Below are positions 41,182 to 49,904 of a DNA stretch of 64,000 nt, one piece after another. The DNA comes from Levilactobacillus humaensis. Lineage in GTDB: Bacteria; Bacillota; Bacilli; Lactobacillales; Lactobacillaceae. How positions within the stretch are numbered: position 1 is the stretch's first letter; every line of letters starts with the position of its first letter. The position numbers were made by a program, and so were the translations under genes. The stretch spans positions 1 to 64,000 of the forward strand of contig NZ_BROB01000011.1 of the NCBI RefSeq assembly GCF_024345185.1. The letters are read 5' to 3'. The notes beneath the pieces were generated by a model, which did no database searches, was not told where the DNA came from, and worked only from the letters and a program-made list of their open reading frames with translations.

Positions 41182-42048
41182 GTGTTGAACTTGAAAATTG
41201 TCGTTACGGGAGCCACCGGCCATTTGGGTCGCCAGATTGTGGATCATTTAACTGAATTAGTTGCCCCAACTAGCTTAACGTTGGGCGTTCATACCCCTAG
41301 CAAGGCCCAGGACTACGCTAACCAAGGCATGTCGATTAAGCCTTTGGATTATACTGAACCAGCAACCGTAGCGGCAGCCTTGGATGGAGCAGACGTTGCG
41401 GTCTACGTGCCTAGCAAGAGTCATGATAGCTTCAGCCGGGTGACCGAATTTGAACACGTCGTTACGGCCGCGACCCAAGCCAAAGTTGGTCACTTGGTGG
41501 TCATGGGCTTTATTGCCGACCAGGCCAACAATCCGTTTGATTTATCGGCCTTCTACGGCTATGTACCACGCCGGTTAGCCTCAAGTGATCTGAGCTATAC
41601 CATCGTTCGTAATGCGTTATATGCCGATCCGCTGGTCCCTTATTTACCAGAATTAATCGAACGGCAAAACGTCATTTACCCAATGGACGATCAAGCCTTG
41701 AGTTTCATCAGCTTGGCTGATAGTGCTGCGGCCTTTGCCAAGATCACCGTCACACCAGCCCTGTGGACGCGTTCCATGTACACGTTGACCCAAGAGCGGG
41801 CCTACAGCATGCCCGAATTGGCCGAGGTGCTCTCGACCGTCTCCGGTGAAAAGATTGGCTACGCGCCAGTCGATAACGCTGAGTTTGGGAAGATTTACAA
41901 CGAAGGCAATGAGGGACACATGTTGTCCTCCATGTATGCTGGTGGGGCCATGGGTCTGTTAGACATCACGACTGATGACTATGCCACCATCATGGGCCAT
42001 CCGGCACAGTCATTACCGGACTTCTTAAAAGAAAATTACCGTCGTTAA
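41182..42048 (+). CDS. NmrA/QorB-like NAD(P)-binding SDR protein
   Basis: A 288-residue atypical short-chain dehydrogenase of the NmrA/YtfG type. The N-terminal Rossmann motif VTGATGHLGRQIVDHL (about 7-22) is complete. Segments such as HLVVMGFIAD, YTIVRNALYAD and SFISLADSAAAFAK follow the family plan. Members include NAD(P)H:quinone oxidoreductases and redox-sensing proteins; they lack the classical catalytic Tyr arrangement. The GTG at 41182 follows GAAGGAAAGG; TTG codons at 41185 and 41191 are alternatives. The promoter is overlapped by a palindrome, suggesting induction by a stress signal. Exact substrate unknown. Confidence 0.82.
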   Translation: MLNLKIVVTGATGHLGRQIVDHLTELVAPTSLTLGVHTPSKAQDYANQGMSIKPLDYTEPATVAAALDGADVAVYVPSKSHDSFSRVTEFEHVVTAATQAKVGHLVVMGFIADQANNPFDLSAFYGYVPRRLASSDLSYTIVRNALYADPLVPYLPELIERQNVIYPMDDQALSFISLADSAAAFAKITVTPALWTRSMYTLTQERAYSMPELAEVLSTVSGEKIGYAPVDNAEFGKIYNEGNEGHMLSSMYAGGAMGLLDITTDDYATIMGHPAQSLPDFLKENYRR

Positions 42049-42065
42049 GTTTAATTGGTAAAAAC

Positions 42066-42105
42066 AAAACAGCGTGATCACCGGAATAGGTGATCACGCT
42101 GTTTT
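42066..42105. terminator. Bidirectional terminator between convergent genes
   Basis: AAAACAGCGTGATCACC and GGTGATCACGCTGTTTT form a perfect 17-bp stem around GGAATA. Confidence 0.95.
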
Positions 42106-42134
42106 AAATTGGCGGTATATTTTACGTATGAATT

Positions 42135-42857
42135 CTAGTGAATGTCACGATAGAGATTAATAATCGCGCCAGCCAATTGGGCTTCGAATTTGTCACGGGG
42201 GAGGAAGACCGACTGCTCTGATGGGAAACCAGTGGTGAGTAATACCTGATCATTCGCAACTGGCAGGGCGCGTCGGATAGTGGTTTTGCCCGGTTTAAGA
42301 TTAATGGCAACCAACTTGGCATTTTCCGAAGCTAATTGACAAGCTTCCTCTGCCGCGTCGACGACGACCAAATCATTTTGTAAGATCCCTAGCATCATTA
42401 GGTTAGTATCGGTGACCTTGAGCCAAGCCAATCCTGGTTTCTTCGCGTTTCGAACCGGTAGCTTGCTGGAGACTTTCATGTTGTCAGGAATACGTAATTC
42501 AGTTTGCATATCGCTGATCGGAATGTGTAGGGAAGTGGTGGTTGGCAGGTCGTCGGATTTTCCCGTTATGTTAAGTCTGTAGGACTTGTTCCTACCAGAT
42601 GGCCTTTTGTCGGATAAATTGGCTTTTTCAAGTTCATCAGGAATCAGATCGGCCAACTCGAAAATCTGAGTTTCCGAAATGCGTAATCCCTTGGCAATCT
42701 TGCGTAGGGTATTGGGCTTGGGGATCTGTCGTTTATTGTTTTCGATCTGGGAATAATACGATGCCGAGATCCCCGCATATAAGGCGACTTTACGTACTGA
42801 GTCACCTTTGCTAATACGGATCTTTCTTAATTCATTGCCAAATGTTGAATCCTGCAT
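42135..42857 (-). CDS. XRE-family regulator with LexA/S24-like C-terminal domain
   Basis: A 240-residue protein. The N-terminal helix-turn-helix (about 5-65; VRKVALYAGISASYYSQIENNKRQIP) is of the XRE/Cro type. The C-terminal half (about 130-235) follows the S24/LexA-like fold: a NDLVVVDAAEE strand and a LKPGKTTIRRAL region. The usual catalytic Ser segment (GDSM) is replaced by DTNLMMLG, so self-cleavage is unlikely. The start ATG at 42857 follows GGGGTGAG. It is divergent from the zinc-ribbon operon and may control it or itself. It resembles phage cI-like repressors, but no phage genes are nearby. Confidence 0.8.
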   Translation of the reverse strand: MQDSTFGNELRKIRISKGDSVRKVALYAGISASYYSQIENNKRQIPKPNTLRKIAKGLRISETQIFELADLIPDELEKANLSDKRPSGRNKSYRLNITGKSDDLPTTTSLHIPISDMQTELRIPDNMKVSSKLPVRNAKKPGLAWLKVTDTNLMMLGILQNDLVVVDAAEEACQLASENAKLVAINLKPGKTTIRRALPVANDQVLLTTGFPSEQSVFLPRDKFEAQLAGAIINLYRDIH

Positions 42858-42943
42858 CGTTCTCACCCCGTTTGTATCTAACTAGTATAGCAACGAATGG
42901 CGACGGATCCCTAGATAATGGGCTTTTGAGGCATAAATTGTGA

Positions 42944-42972
42944 TTGCAAAAGTGAAACATGAGACTTATACT
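42944..42972 (+). promoter_or_regulatory. Promoter of the zinc-ribbon operon
   Basis: TTGCAA (42944-42949), a 17-bp spacer and TATACT (42967-42972). A 5' UTR of about 175 nt follows. It contains no clear riboswitch or credible coding sequence; a 16-codon GTG frame at 43083 was not accepted. Confidence 0.65.
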
Positions 42973-43156
42973 TATAATTAAGTTAGCTTTTATGAATTCA
43001 AACTGGCAGAAGTCTAGTTAATTAGCGGTTCTGTCATCCCTTTAATAACCTTGATATAGCGGTTTCAGAGGATGGTGGGCACGTGAATAGTCAAGACAAC
43101 GATCTCTTCAGTTACCGTTGTTCACAAAAATAATACAAAATTATGGAGGTAATATT

Positions 43157-43750
43157 ATGAATTTTTGTCCAAAGTGTGGCACGTCAGTTAAGGCGGGAAC
43201 TCGCTTTTGCCCGAACTGTGGGTTTGATTTACAGGTAAAGGGAGCAACATCAACGCCGGCTGCGAGTGCACCTGTGCAGTCAGCGCCACAACCACAAGTA
43301 CAGCCACAGGCACAACCACAACCGCAACCCCAAGTACAATTTCAACAACAAGCGACTATGGCAGCACCTATGCCGCAAGCTGCGGGTAATGGTGCCATCG
43401 ACTACCAAAGTAATTTGGGGTTATTTGGCGCGTTTTCAGAGTATATGAAGGAATACGTCAAATTTGATGGACGAATGAGCCGTGCCAATTACTGGTGGGC
43501 TTACCTAGCGATTTCTATTATTAGCGTGATTGCATTGATTCTTTCGTATGCCATGGGTAGTTTTCTTCTTACGAATGTCGTTGTTTTGCTGTTCCTTGTG
43601 CCATCGTATTCAAGTATGTCTCGTCGATTACATGATAGTAACCTCTCTGGTGGTAATATCTTTTGGATATTGCTCCCGGTTGCTGGGGCTATTTATCTTC
43701 TTGTTTTACTTTGCAAGCCAGCTGACCAACAAGCCAATCGTTTTGGTTAG
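43157..43750 (+). CDS. Zinc-ribbon DUF805 membrane protein
   Basis: A 197-residue protein. The N-terminal zinc ribbon CPKCG...CPNCG (residues about 4-23) is joined by a Pro/Gln-rich linker (about 35-80) to a DUF805 domain. The latter has FDGRMSRANYWWAYL, about three to four membrane helices and SMSRRLHDSNLSG. DUF805 proteins are uncharacterised inner-membrane proteins. The ATG at 43157 has GGAGGT upstream; the frame begins earlier at 43118. It is the first gene of a three-gene operon whose members all start with zinc ribbons; the next gene begins 9 bp after its stop. Function unknown. Confidence 0.85.
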   Translation: MNFCPKCGTSVKAGTRFCPNCGFDLQVKGATSTPAASAPVQSAPQPQVQPQAQPQPQPQVQFQQQATMAAPMPQAAGNGAIDYQSNLGLFGAFSEYMKEYVKFDGRMSRANYWWAYLAISIISVIALILSYAMGSFLLTNVVVLLFLVPSYSSMSRRLHDSNLSGGNIFWILLPVAGAIYLLVLLCKPADQQANRFG

Positions 43751-43759
43751 GAGTTAGCC

Positions 43760-44863
43760 ATGAATTCTAATTTCTTTTGTCCGGGTTGTGGGCAACCTGT
43801 GAGGCTGGGACTGAACTTTTGCCCATACTGTGGGCGTGATTTACGCGCCTTTCAGCCGGCGTCTTCGGCCGCACCACAGGCGCAGACAAAAGCTAAGGTG
43901 AGTTCAAGTCCTAACCTTTTAGATTCGGCGACCGCACAACTCAATAGCTGGACCGGACAACGGCGCAAGGTGCCCATTCAGCTAGGCAGTATGTTTAGCC
44001 AGGTATTTAAAGCGCATACAGAGGCCGAAGCCGAAACCCTCTTCATCGGGGGAACGGAAAAGACGACGCCATCGCTGGCCACCGTCAGTGATTCTCCGGT
44101 TCAGCCCTGGTTGTTTACCCGAGTGCTAGCTGTATTTGGCTTGACGATCGCTATTCTAGCGGGAAGCCTATTTATTTTTAATGGGGAGAAAATGTATAAC
44201 GGGTTAATCTTCATGAGTGCCTTGGCCGTTCCTTTTTCCCTGCTAATTATGTTTTTTGAAATTAATACGTTCCGTAATATCAGTATTTTTAAGGTGACCA
44301 AGATTTTTATGGTCGGTGGAGTTGCCTCGGTTCTCACCACTATGGTTCTCTATCAGTTCGTTAACATTCAAAACATGACAATTGTAGCAGCAATTCTGGT
44401 TGCCATCATTGAGGAGACTGGGAAGCTGGTCATCATCGCCTACTATGTGAAACGAGCCCAAGCGCATTTCATTTTAAATGGCCTGCTGATTGGGGCGGCA
44501 ATCGGGGCTGGTTTTGCGGCGTTTGAAACGGCCGGTTATGCGCAAGACTATGGCCTGTGGGTGTTGCTGTTACGGGCCATAGATTCGCTGGGGACCCATA
44601 CCATGTGGGGAGCTATTAGTGGGGCCGCCTTAGTCATGGTGAAGGGGGCTCATCCATTAGCCGCGAATACATTTCAAGATGGTCGGTTCGTCCGATTCTA
44701 TGCGTTAGCCGTAAGTTTACATGCTTTATGGGATATGCCCTTACCATTGCCTAGTCCATTGAAGTCAGGCGTACTGATCGCGGTGGCCTGGGTGATAGTT
44801 TTAGTGTTAATTAACGCCGGTTTACGTGAAATTCGCGAGCTACGAGAAGGAAAATTAACTTAA
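43760..44863 (+). CDS. Zinc-ribbon PrsW-family intramembrane protease
   Basis: A 367-residue protein. The N-terminal zinc ribbon CPGCG...CPYCG (about 6-25) and a cytoplasmic linker of about 90 residues precede a membrane domain of roughly eight helices. The membrane domain carries the PrsW/CPBP-like motifs: IIEETGKLVIIAYY (the EE motif), GFAAFETAGYA, THTMWGAISG and LHALWD. In Bacillus, PrsW cuts the anti-sigma factor RsiW within or near the membrane. Here a likely substrate is the single-pass membrane protein encoded next. Start ATG at 43760 follows TAGGAG. Fusion of a zinc ribbon to a PrsW domain is unusual to me. Confidence 0.85.
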   Translation: MNSNFFCPGCGQPVRLGLNFCPYCGRDLRAFQPASSAAPQAQTKAKVSSSPNLLDSATAQLNSWTGQRRKVPIQLGSMFSQVFKAHTEAEAETLFIGGTEKTTPSLATVSDSPVQPWLFTRVLAVFGLTIAILAGSLFIFNGEKMYNGLIFMSALAVPFSLLIMFFEINTFRNISIFKVTKIFMVGGVASVLTTMVLYQFVNIQNMTIVAAILVAIIEETGKLVIIAYYVKRAQAHFILNGLLIGAAIGAGFAAFETAGYAQDYGLWVLLLRAIDSLGTHTMWGAISGAALVMVKGAHPLAANTFQDGRFVRFYALAVSLHALWDMPLPLPSPLKSGVLIAVAWVIVLVLINAGLREIRELREGKLT

Positions 44864-44878
44864 ATGGGAGTGTTGAAA

Positions 44879-45874
44879 ATGAAGTTTTGTATTAACTGTG
44901 GTCAGCAATTGAAAGCCGGACAAAAGTTCTGTACCAATTGTGGTGCGAAACAACCAGAGTTCACGCAACCCGCAACACCAGCATCTTCGGCAGCGTCTGT
45001 GGCCCCTCAAGCAGCGCCAGTGGTTCCAACACAGGAACAAGCCACCCCAGTGGAACCGCCGGTCGAGCCGGAGATACCAATGCCTACGTCTGATGTCGAG
45101 CCACCAGTTTCACAAGCGTCAGCACCGGCTATACCAGATGTGGCGCCAACTGAATCCCCGGTGACACCGAATGTTGATGAACCCGTAACGCCAACAGATG
45201 CGGCCACTAGCGACGCACCGGAAGCACCCACACCTAATGTGAATAATCCAGTTGGTCAGACTCCAGGAAGCGCAGGTGTGTCAGGCTCCCCAACGCAGGC
45301 ACCGCAACAGCCGGGAACCTCGACCGCAGGAACAACGACGCCTAACGGTGGTGAGACTTATACTCAAAATGGACAGGTCGCCACGCAACCAGCCAATACG
45401 CCAGCACAGACAGTGGCAAAAGCGGCTGGAGATCGGCGAACCATCTGGATCGTGGTAGGGGCAATTGTCCTCATCTTGATTGGTGTGGCTGGGTATAACG
45501 GCTATAATACTTATAAGCGGGACAATTTAACGGAACAAGAGATTGCCAACATTGGTGATGGTGTGACCTCAAAATATTTGGGTAATTCCGCAACGGTCCG
45601 CTATAGTAAGAGTGACAATGTGTTAACGGTGGAAGCAGATGAGGATACGGATCTTTATGATATCGCTTATGATATGACGAATGGCTATGATGAAGCTGAT
45701 GATATGGCTCCTTATCTTACCAAGCTAAAGAAGATTTCTACGGCCATGGCGCCACTGATGCCAACTAATTTAAAAGATGTTCGGGTGGAACTTTTGAATC
45801 CGCAGAATACCAATCTGCACCTTTACACTGCTGAAGATGGCGATATAATTTACGATTTTACAGATGACGAGTGA
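44879..45874 (+). CDS. Zinc-ribbon single-pass membrane protein, possible protease substrate
   Basis: A 331-residue protein. The N-terminal zinc ribbon CINCG...CTNCG (about 4-23) is followed by a long Pro/Thr/Ala/Val-rich disordered linker (about 27-175). One membrane helix (about 186-205, IWIVVGAIVLILIGVAG) follows. The C-terminal domain of about 120 residues is acidic and probably extracytoplasmic. The topology resembles membrane anti-sigma factors such as RsiW, although no sigma factor gene is near. The ATG at 44879 follows GGGAG at 8 bp; an ATG at 44864 starts at the previous gene's stop. Last gene of the operon; terminator at 46008. Function unknown. Confidence 0.8.
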   Translation: MKFCINCGQQLKAGQKFCTNCGAKQPEFTQPATPASSAASVAPQAAPVVPTQEQATPVEPPVEPEIPMPTSDVEPPVSQASAPAIPDVAPTESPVTPNVDEPVTPTDAATSDAPEAPTPNVNNPVGQTPGSAGVSGSPTQAPQQPGTSTAGTTTPNGGETYTQNGQVATQPANTPAQTVAKAAGDRRTIWIVVGAIVLILIGVAGYNGYNTYKRDNLTEQEIANIGDGVTSKYLGNSATVRYSKSDNVLTVEADEDTDLYDIAYDMTNGYDEADDMAPYLTKLKKISTAMAPLMPTNLKDVRVELLNPQNTNLHLYTAEDGDIIYDFTDDE

Positions 45875-46007
45875 CCAGTCAGTTTAGAAGAAAAATTATC
45901 AGTAAGTAAACTCTAAAATACATAGTGCCAGCTCTTTGAAAGCCCTCCTTGGATTAAAGTAACTGGCCAGAAACTCCTGTATTTTACAGGTCTATACTGA
46001 AATGTAG

Positions 46008-46040
46008 GCATCCAATTCAAAACGAATTGGATGTCTTTTT
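46008..46040 (+). terminator. Terminator of the zinc-ribbon operon
   Basis: CATCCAATTC and GAATTGGATG form a 10-bp stem around AAAAC, followed by TCTTTTTCT. Confidence 0.9.
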
Positions 46041-46061
46041 CTCAAAATAGTCTGAAATATA

Positions 46062-46103
46062 AAAACCGCCAAGCAGTGATTTCTACACTGTTTGGCGGTT
46101 TAA
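46062..46103 (-). terminator. Terminator of the teichoic acid operon
   Basis: AAACCGCCAAGCAGTG and CACTGTTTGGCGGTTT form a long stem. Read leftward it is followed by TTTATATTT. Confidence 0.92.
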
Positions 46104-46116
46104 CTTTAAAAAGAGC

Positions 46117-48420
46117 TTACTTCAAATCTTCTTTGTCGAAGAACGCGTCGACAACACGTTGGCTGGCATGGCCGTCTTCCCAATTGTTAAAGCGATCGCT
46201 GAAACGTTGGTAAGCACCGGCATATTCCTGTTCAACCTTAGGCAGATTGTGCAGGGCCGACAACACGTCGTCATTGGTCTTCAACAGTGGTCCTGGGAGA
46301 TCCTTTTCCATGTCGAGGTAGAAGCCTCGCAAGACACTCCCGTACTTTTCGTAATCGTAAACGAAGTACAGAATAGGGCGTCGCAGGATGGCGTAATCGA
46401 AGAACACACTGGAGTAGTCGGTGATGAGTACATCGGCAATCAGGTACAGTTCAGCAATATCGTCGTAGCTGGATTCGTTGTAAACGAAGTCGCCGAAACC
46501 GGTCGTGTCCAAGTGTTCCGTGATGAAGTAGTGGGTCCGTAAGACCAGCACGTATTCGTCACCGAGTTCGCGCTTTAGACGTTCGATATCGAGTTTCAAC
46601 GTGAACTTGTAATCCCCGACACCGTAGTAGTCATCGTCACGCCACGTTGGGGCGTAGAGGATGATCTTCTTGTCGAGCGGGATTCCCAATTGTTCCTTAA
46701 TCTTCCGTGCCTGGTCATCTTTGTCCGGGGCACTTAGGATATCGTTACGTGGGTAACCTGACTTCAACATCTGACCTTCTGGATACATGAAGGCGTGTTC
46801 GAAGACGTCGACGGAGAATTGGTTGGCGGTGACCAGGTAATCCCATTGACGGGATTGAGAGAAGAAGATCGCCTTATACATTGGATTGGCACTGGCCACG
46901 TTATCCATGTCGAAGACCAAATGCTTCAATGGTGTTCCGTGCCAAGTTGACAGGAATTTGGTTCCGGGACGCTTGACGAACCACTGGGGTTGACGCATGT
47001 TGATGACCTGGTACTTAGAGGTTGCCAGGTAGTACATGTAGCGCCAGCCAAACCGCTTGACCACGATGGTATCTGGTCGATCGGCAGGGGTGTCTTCGAC
47101 GTCGGGGTTCATGATCCAAACGTGTTTAAACTTGCCAGGATAGTTCTCTTGAATGTAGTTGTAAATGGCCTTAGGGCTATCTGAGAAGTTACGTCCTAAG
47201 AAGGATTCGTAAATGATAACTCGTGGCTTGATTGGCATCTTGGTAAACCACCAGATGTAAGACAGACGGGTGAGACCTCGACCGCGATGGTGGAGCACCC
47301 GGTTCAACTGCCGTAACCGCACTAACCCGTTGATTCGGGATTGGGGGCAGGTTGGTTGACGCCGAATGTGATGCAAGATTTGCCGACTGAGGAGGGAAAC
47401 GTCGCCATATGCGGCGGCATCCGTGTCCTTCAGGTAGTGGTGCAGGTCCTTCATCAAGGCGGGCACGTCATCCACCGTCACGGGTGAACTGGTGGCCAAG
47501 GCCTGATAGAGGAAACGGTGCATCCGCAGTAAGGTGTAGCGGCTGAAGGCAAAGTGGAGATCGTCATCCTTGATGAGGTCTAGACTGGCTTGCCAAGCAG
47601 CGACCCGCTGTTGCCAACGCGTGCCAACTTCGAGTTGGTGAATTGAAGGTTGGTTGATGGGGTCATTGTGCTTGACCCGGATGTAGTGGGGCGTGGCTAA
47701 CCGCAGATAAGAGCTGGTTAAGGCCATGACCTGAACTAAGAAGGGAAAGTCGGGGTAGAGTTGGTTATCGGGCATGAATTGAATGTCATGTTCCTGAACC
47801 AATTTACGGTCGATTACCTTACCGGTCAGTTTAATTTGGCGGTTAAATTGATCCCAACGCGTGTCACCACGCAACTGAACGTACTTGTGTTCCAACCAGT
47901 TCAACGCATTGGCGTCGACTGCTGGGGCATCTGGCAATTGTTGGGTAACGGCTGGATCGAAGTTTAAGGCAAAGTTCTTAGGTGCACGACGCTTGGCACC
48001 ACCCCATTTTGGTAGTGTGTCCAAGGCTTCCGTCTGTTCCAAACTATTAAGGAATGACGATTGTGGTTCGTAAGTGGGGTATTGGTTCAAGTCTCCCAGG
48101 GTATCGGTAGCGGGATTGATCGCTGCCATTTCCGCCAAGGCGCTTGGTACCAGGAAGTCATCGCTATCCACGAAGACTAACCAGTCACCGGTTGCCGCAG
48201 CCACGGCCGCATTGCGGGCTGAACCCATAGTGTTGCCATCGAATGACACTTGACGGACCTTGAACGGCACCTGCCACTCTGACTCAGTGAAGTCGAGGGG
48301 CGCGTTGAGCGCAATAATCCACTCGAAGTCGTGAGTCGTTTGGTGGACTAAGTTTTGCCGTAGGGCTAATAGTTGATGTAGTTCACCCGTTTGACAGGGT
48401 GTAATTAAACTAAATTTCAT
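46117..48420 (-). CDS. TagF-like CDP-glycerol glycerophosphotransferase with N-terminal GT2 domain
   Basis: A 767-residue bifunctional-looking enzyme. The N-terminal GT2 glycosyltransferase domain (about 1-200) shows MKFSLITPC, GSARNAAVAAATGDWLVFVDSDDFL with the acidic DSDD metal site. The C-terminal half (about 400-760) is a CDP-glycerol:poly(glycerophosphate) glycerophosphotransferase of the TagF type. Its signatures include STWHGTPLKHLVFDMD, GYPRNDIL, YAPTWRDDDYY, LRTHYFI and ITDYSSVFFDYA. It probably builds or modifies wall teichoic acid at the cytoplasmic face. Start ATG at 48420 has AGGAGG within the 9-bp gap after the upstream gene, so the two form an operon. Single large protein, complete. 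Confidence 0.9.
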   Translation of the reverse strand: MKFSLITPCQTGELHQLLALRQNLVHQTTHDFEWIIALNAPLDFTESEWQVPFKVRQVSFDGNTMGSARNAAVAAATGDWLVFVDSDDFLVPSALAEMAAINPATDTLGDLNQYPTYEPQSSFLNSLEQTEALDTLPKWGGAKRRAPKNFALNFDPAVTQQLPDAPAVDANALNWLEHKYVQLRGDTRWDQFNRQIKLTGKVIDRKLVQEHDIQFMPDNQLYPDFPFLVQVMALTSSYLRLATPHYIRVKHNDPINQPSIHQLEVGTRWQQRVAAWQASLDLIKDDDLHFAFSRYTLLRMHRFLYQALATSSPVTVDDVPALMKDLHHYLKDTDAAAYGDVSLLSRQILHHIRRQPTCPQSRINGLVRLRQLNRVLHHRGRGLTRLSYIWWFTKMPIKPRVIIYESFLGRNFSDSPKAIYNYIQENYPGKFKHVWIMNPDVEDTPADRPDTIVVKRFGWRYMYYLATSKYQVINMRQPQWFVKRPGTKFLSTWHGTPLKHLVFDMDNVASANPMYKAIFFSQSRQWDYLVTANQFSVDVFEHAFMYPEGQMLKSGYPRNDILSAPDKDDQARKIKEQLGIPLDKKIILYAPTWRDDDYYGVGDYKFTLKLDIERLKRELGDEYVLVLRTHYFITEHLDTTGFGDFVYNESSYDDIAELYLIADVLITDYSSVFFDYAILRRPILYFVYDYEKYGSVLRGFYLDMEKDLPGPLLKTNDDVLSALHNLPKVEQEYAGAYQRFSDRFNNWEDGHASQRVVDAFFDKEDLK

Positions 48421-48429
48421 GACAACCTC

Positions 48430-49362
48430 CTAATAAAACAGCCGATGTGCCATCTGTGGTGACACCATCCGCAAGAGCCCTAACCGTGACCAAACCTTGG
48501 TTGGTGGGGTAATGAGTTCTTTAATCCGACTCAGGAGCTGAACATGATTGGCCACACTGAGATTTTTTTTGCCAGCAGTATCTAACAGGGTATTCAGCTG
48601 ACGCTGGAAGTACTCGGTAAAGGCGGGTTGCCACATGACGCCCAGTGATTGGACGTCGATGCGTTGTAACTCATCGAGCCATTCAACTGGCGTGGCTTCT
48701 GCCCAGACCTGCCGCTGAATCGTTGGCACGTGGAGTCTTAAGACGTCCTGACTGAGCTGGAGCACATGAAAAGCCTGCGCGATGGAAACTAGGGGCAGGT
48801 CGTGATCCAATAACGTGACAGGTAACAGTAATCCGGTTGGGCGGATACGTTGGGTCAAGCGACCCACTGTTTGTAAATCGGTTTGAATGCTGTAACTTTG
48901 ACGGGCCCACAACGTCATTTGACGTTCAGTGGGGGTCGTCGGTGTGGCCGAGGTCAGGTTTTGGAAAGTCAGTTGCGTCGCGGATGAATCATGTTCAGCG
49001 AGGTAGGTTGAGACCTGCTCGTTGAGATCCAGCGTCGTTTCAAAGGCTGACAGACTGATCGGACTACCGGGATGTTGGGTTGCCAGTTGATCCCATTGTT
49101 GCATGGCCCCCGGTAAAACATGGTCCGTCTCGCGTAGATTAAGGAGATAGTTGTGGGGGGTCGATGGCAAATTCAAGTCGTTGACTGCGAGATGCCAGCT
49201 GGCGGCTTGGGCCTGTTGTTCGGCCGTTAGCGATTGTTCAGTTGGTAGTTGTAAATTCAGCGTCGTGGCGGCAAAGTTTTGGTTGGCGAGTTCCTCAATG
49301 AGGGAACTGAGCTTGGCCCAGTCCAACTGTGCTTGCGGCACGATGTTAACGAAAACGTGCAT
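48430..49362 (-). CDS. Unrecognised protein paired with the TagF-like enzyme
   Basis: A 310-residue soluble protein; the ATG at 49362 has GGAGAAGGAAA upstream, whereas the longer frame to 49455 has no such site. It has no signal, membrane segment or clear catalytic motif. The N-terminal MHVFVNIVPQ and mid segments such as HNYLLNLRETDHVLPGAMQQWDQL recall a glycosyltransferase-A fold that has lost its DxD motif, but this is weak. It is co-transcribed with and 9 bp upstream of the TagF-like gene, so a role as an accessory or regulatory subunit in teichoic acid assembly is the best guess from context. Confidence 0.7.
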   Translation of the reverse strand: MHVFVNIVPQAQLDWAKLSSLIEELANQNFAATTLNLQLPTEQSLTAEQQAQAASWHLAVNDLNLPSTPHNYLLNLRETDHVLPGAMQQWDQLATQHPGSPISLSAFETTLDLNEQVSTYLAEHDSSATQLTFQNLTSATPTTPTERQMTLWARQSYSIQTDLQTVGRLTQRIRPTGLLLPVTLLDHDLPLVSIAQAFHVLQLSQDVLRLHVPTIQRQVWAEATPVEWLDELQRIDVQSLGVMWQPAFTEYFQRQLNTLLDTAGKKNLSVANHVQLLSRIKELITPPTKVWSRLGLLRMVSPQMAHRLFY

Positions 49363-49462
49363 AATTTTTCCTTCTCCGTAAAGTATGTAAGATTTAGTGA
49401 ACAGTAATTTGGCAACGACTCCTATTATACCGAGATCTGGGAGGGTTACCACCAAAATTTGT

Positions 49463-49486
49463 AAAAAGGTTAAATTCTTAACCCTT
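49463..49486 (-). terminator. Terminator of the HxlR-family gene
   Basis: Read leftward, GGGTTAA and TTTAACC form a short stem around GAA, followed by TTTTTAC. Confidence 0.65.
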
Positions 49487-49498
49487 ATATTGAAGCGT

Positions 49499-49861
49499 TT
49501 AGATATCGTCGCGACTCAGCAGGGTGATCGCTTCGCCGTCAGCTTGACGACGATCGATGTTGTCTTCCCCCCAAACACACAGTTCGTGGAGAATCCCTGA
49601 GAGGCTTTCACCGTAGTCCGTCAAGGCATATTCAACCTTGGGTGGAACCTGATGAAAGACGTGGCGAGAAACGATGTTGGCAGCTTCTAGTTCACGGAGC
49701 TGTTGGGTCAACATCTTCTGCGAAATCTGGGGGATAGCCCGAGATAACTCGCCGGTCCGCATAGTGTGGTGACGCAAGTGACACAGAATGATTGATTTCC
49801 ATTTGCCACCGATGATTTCCATGGTAGCCTCGACGCCAATGTGATAGGTCTTGGTGGGCAT
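49499..49861 (-). CDS. HxlR-family transcriptional regulator
   Basis: A 120-residue MarR-like winged-helix regulator of the HxlR/YodB type. The core GGKWKSIILCHLRHHTMRTGELSRAIPQISQKMLTQQLRELE (about 18-58) contains the DNA-binding helices, followed by the PPKVEYALTDYG wing. Many HxlR proteins sense electrophiles through an N-terminal Cys in CPVE; here that position is not Cys (YHIGVE), although a Cys in ILCHLR remains. It is divergent from an MFS exporter, a frequent regulator-target pair. Dyads in the shared intergenic region are candidate operators. Confidence 0.88.
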   Translation of the reverse strand: MPTKTYHIGVEATMEIIGGKWKSIILCHLRHHTMRTGELSRAIPQISQKMLTQQLRELEAANIVSRHVFHQVPPKVEYALTDYGESLSGILHELCVWGEDNIDRRQADGEAITLLSRDDI

Positions 49862-49904
49862 AAAACGGTTCTCCTCGTTGATGGTTACTTTTTGGTAAGT
49901 AGGG

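Noticed and set aside
42135-42857. Prophage remnant suggested by the cI-like regulator
   Set aside because: No integrase, phage structural gene or attachment-site repeat is nearby, and the neighbours are ordinary chromosomal genes.
43083-43133. 16-codon GTG frame in the 5' UTR of the zinc-ribbon operon as a leader peptide
   Set aside because: The ribosome site is poor and no complementary segment near the next gene start was found, unlike the leader at 37905.
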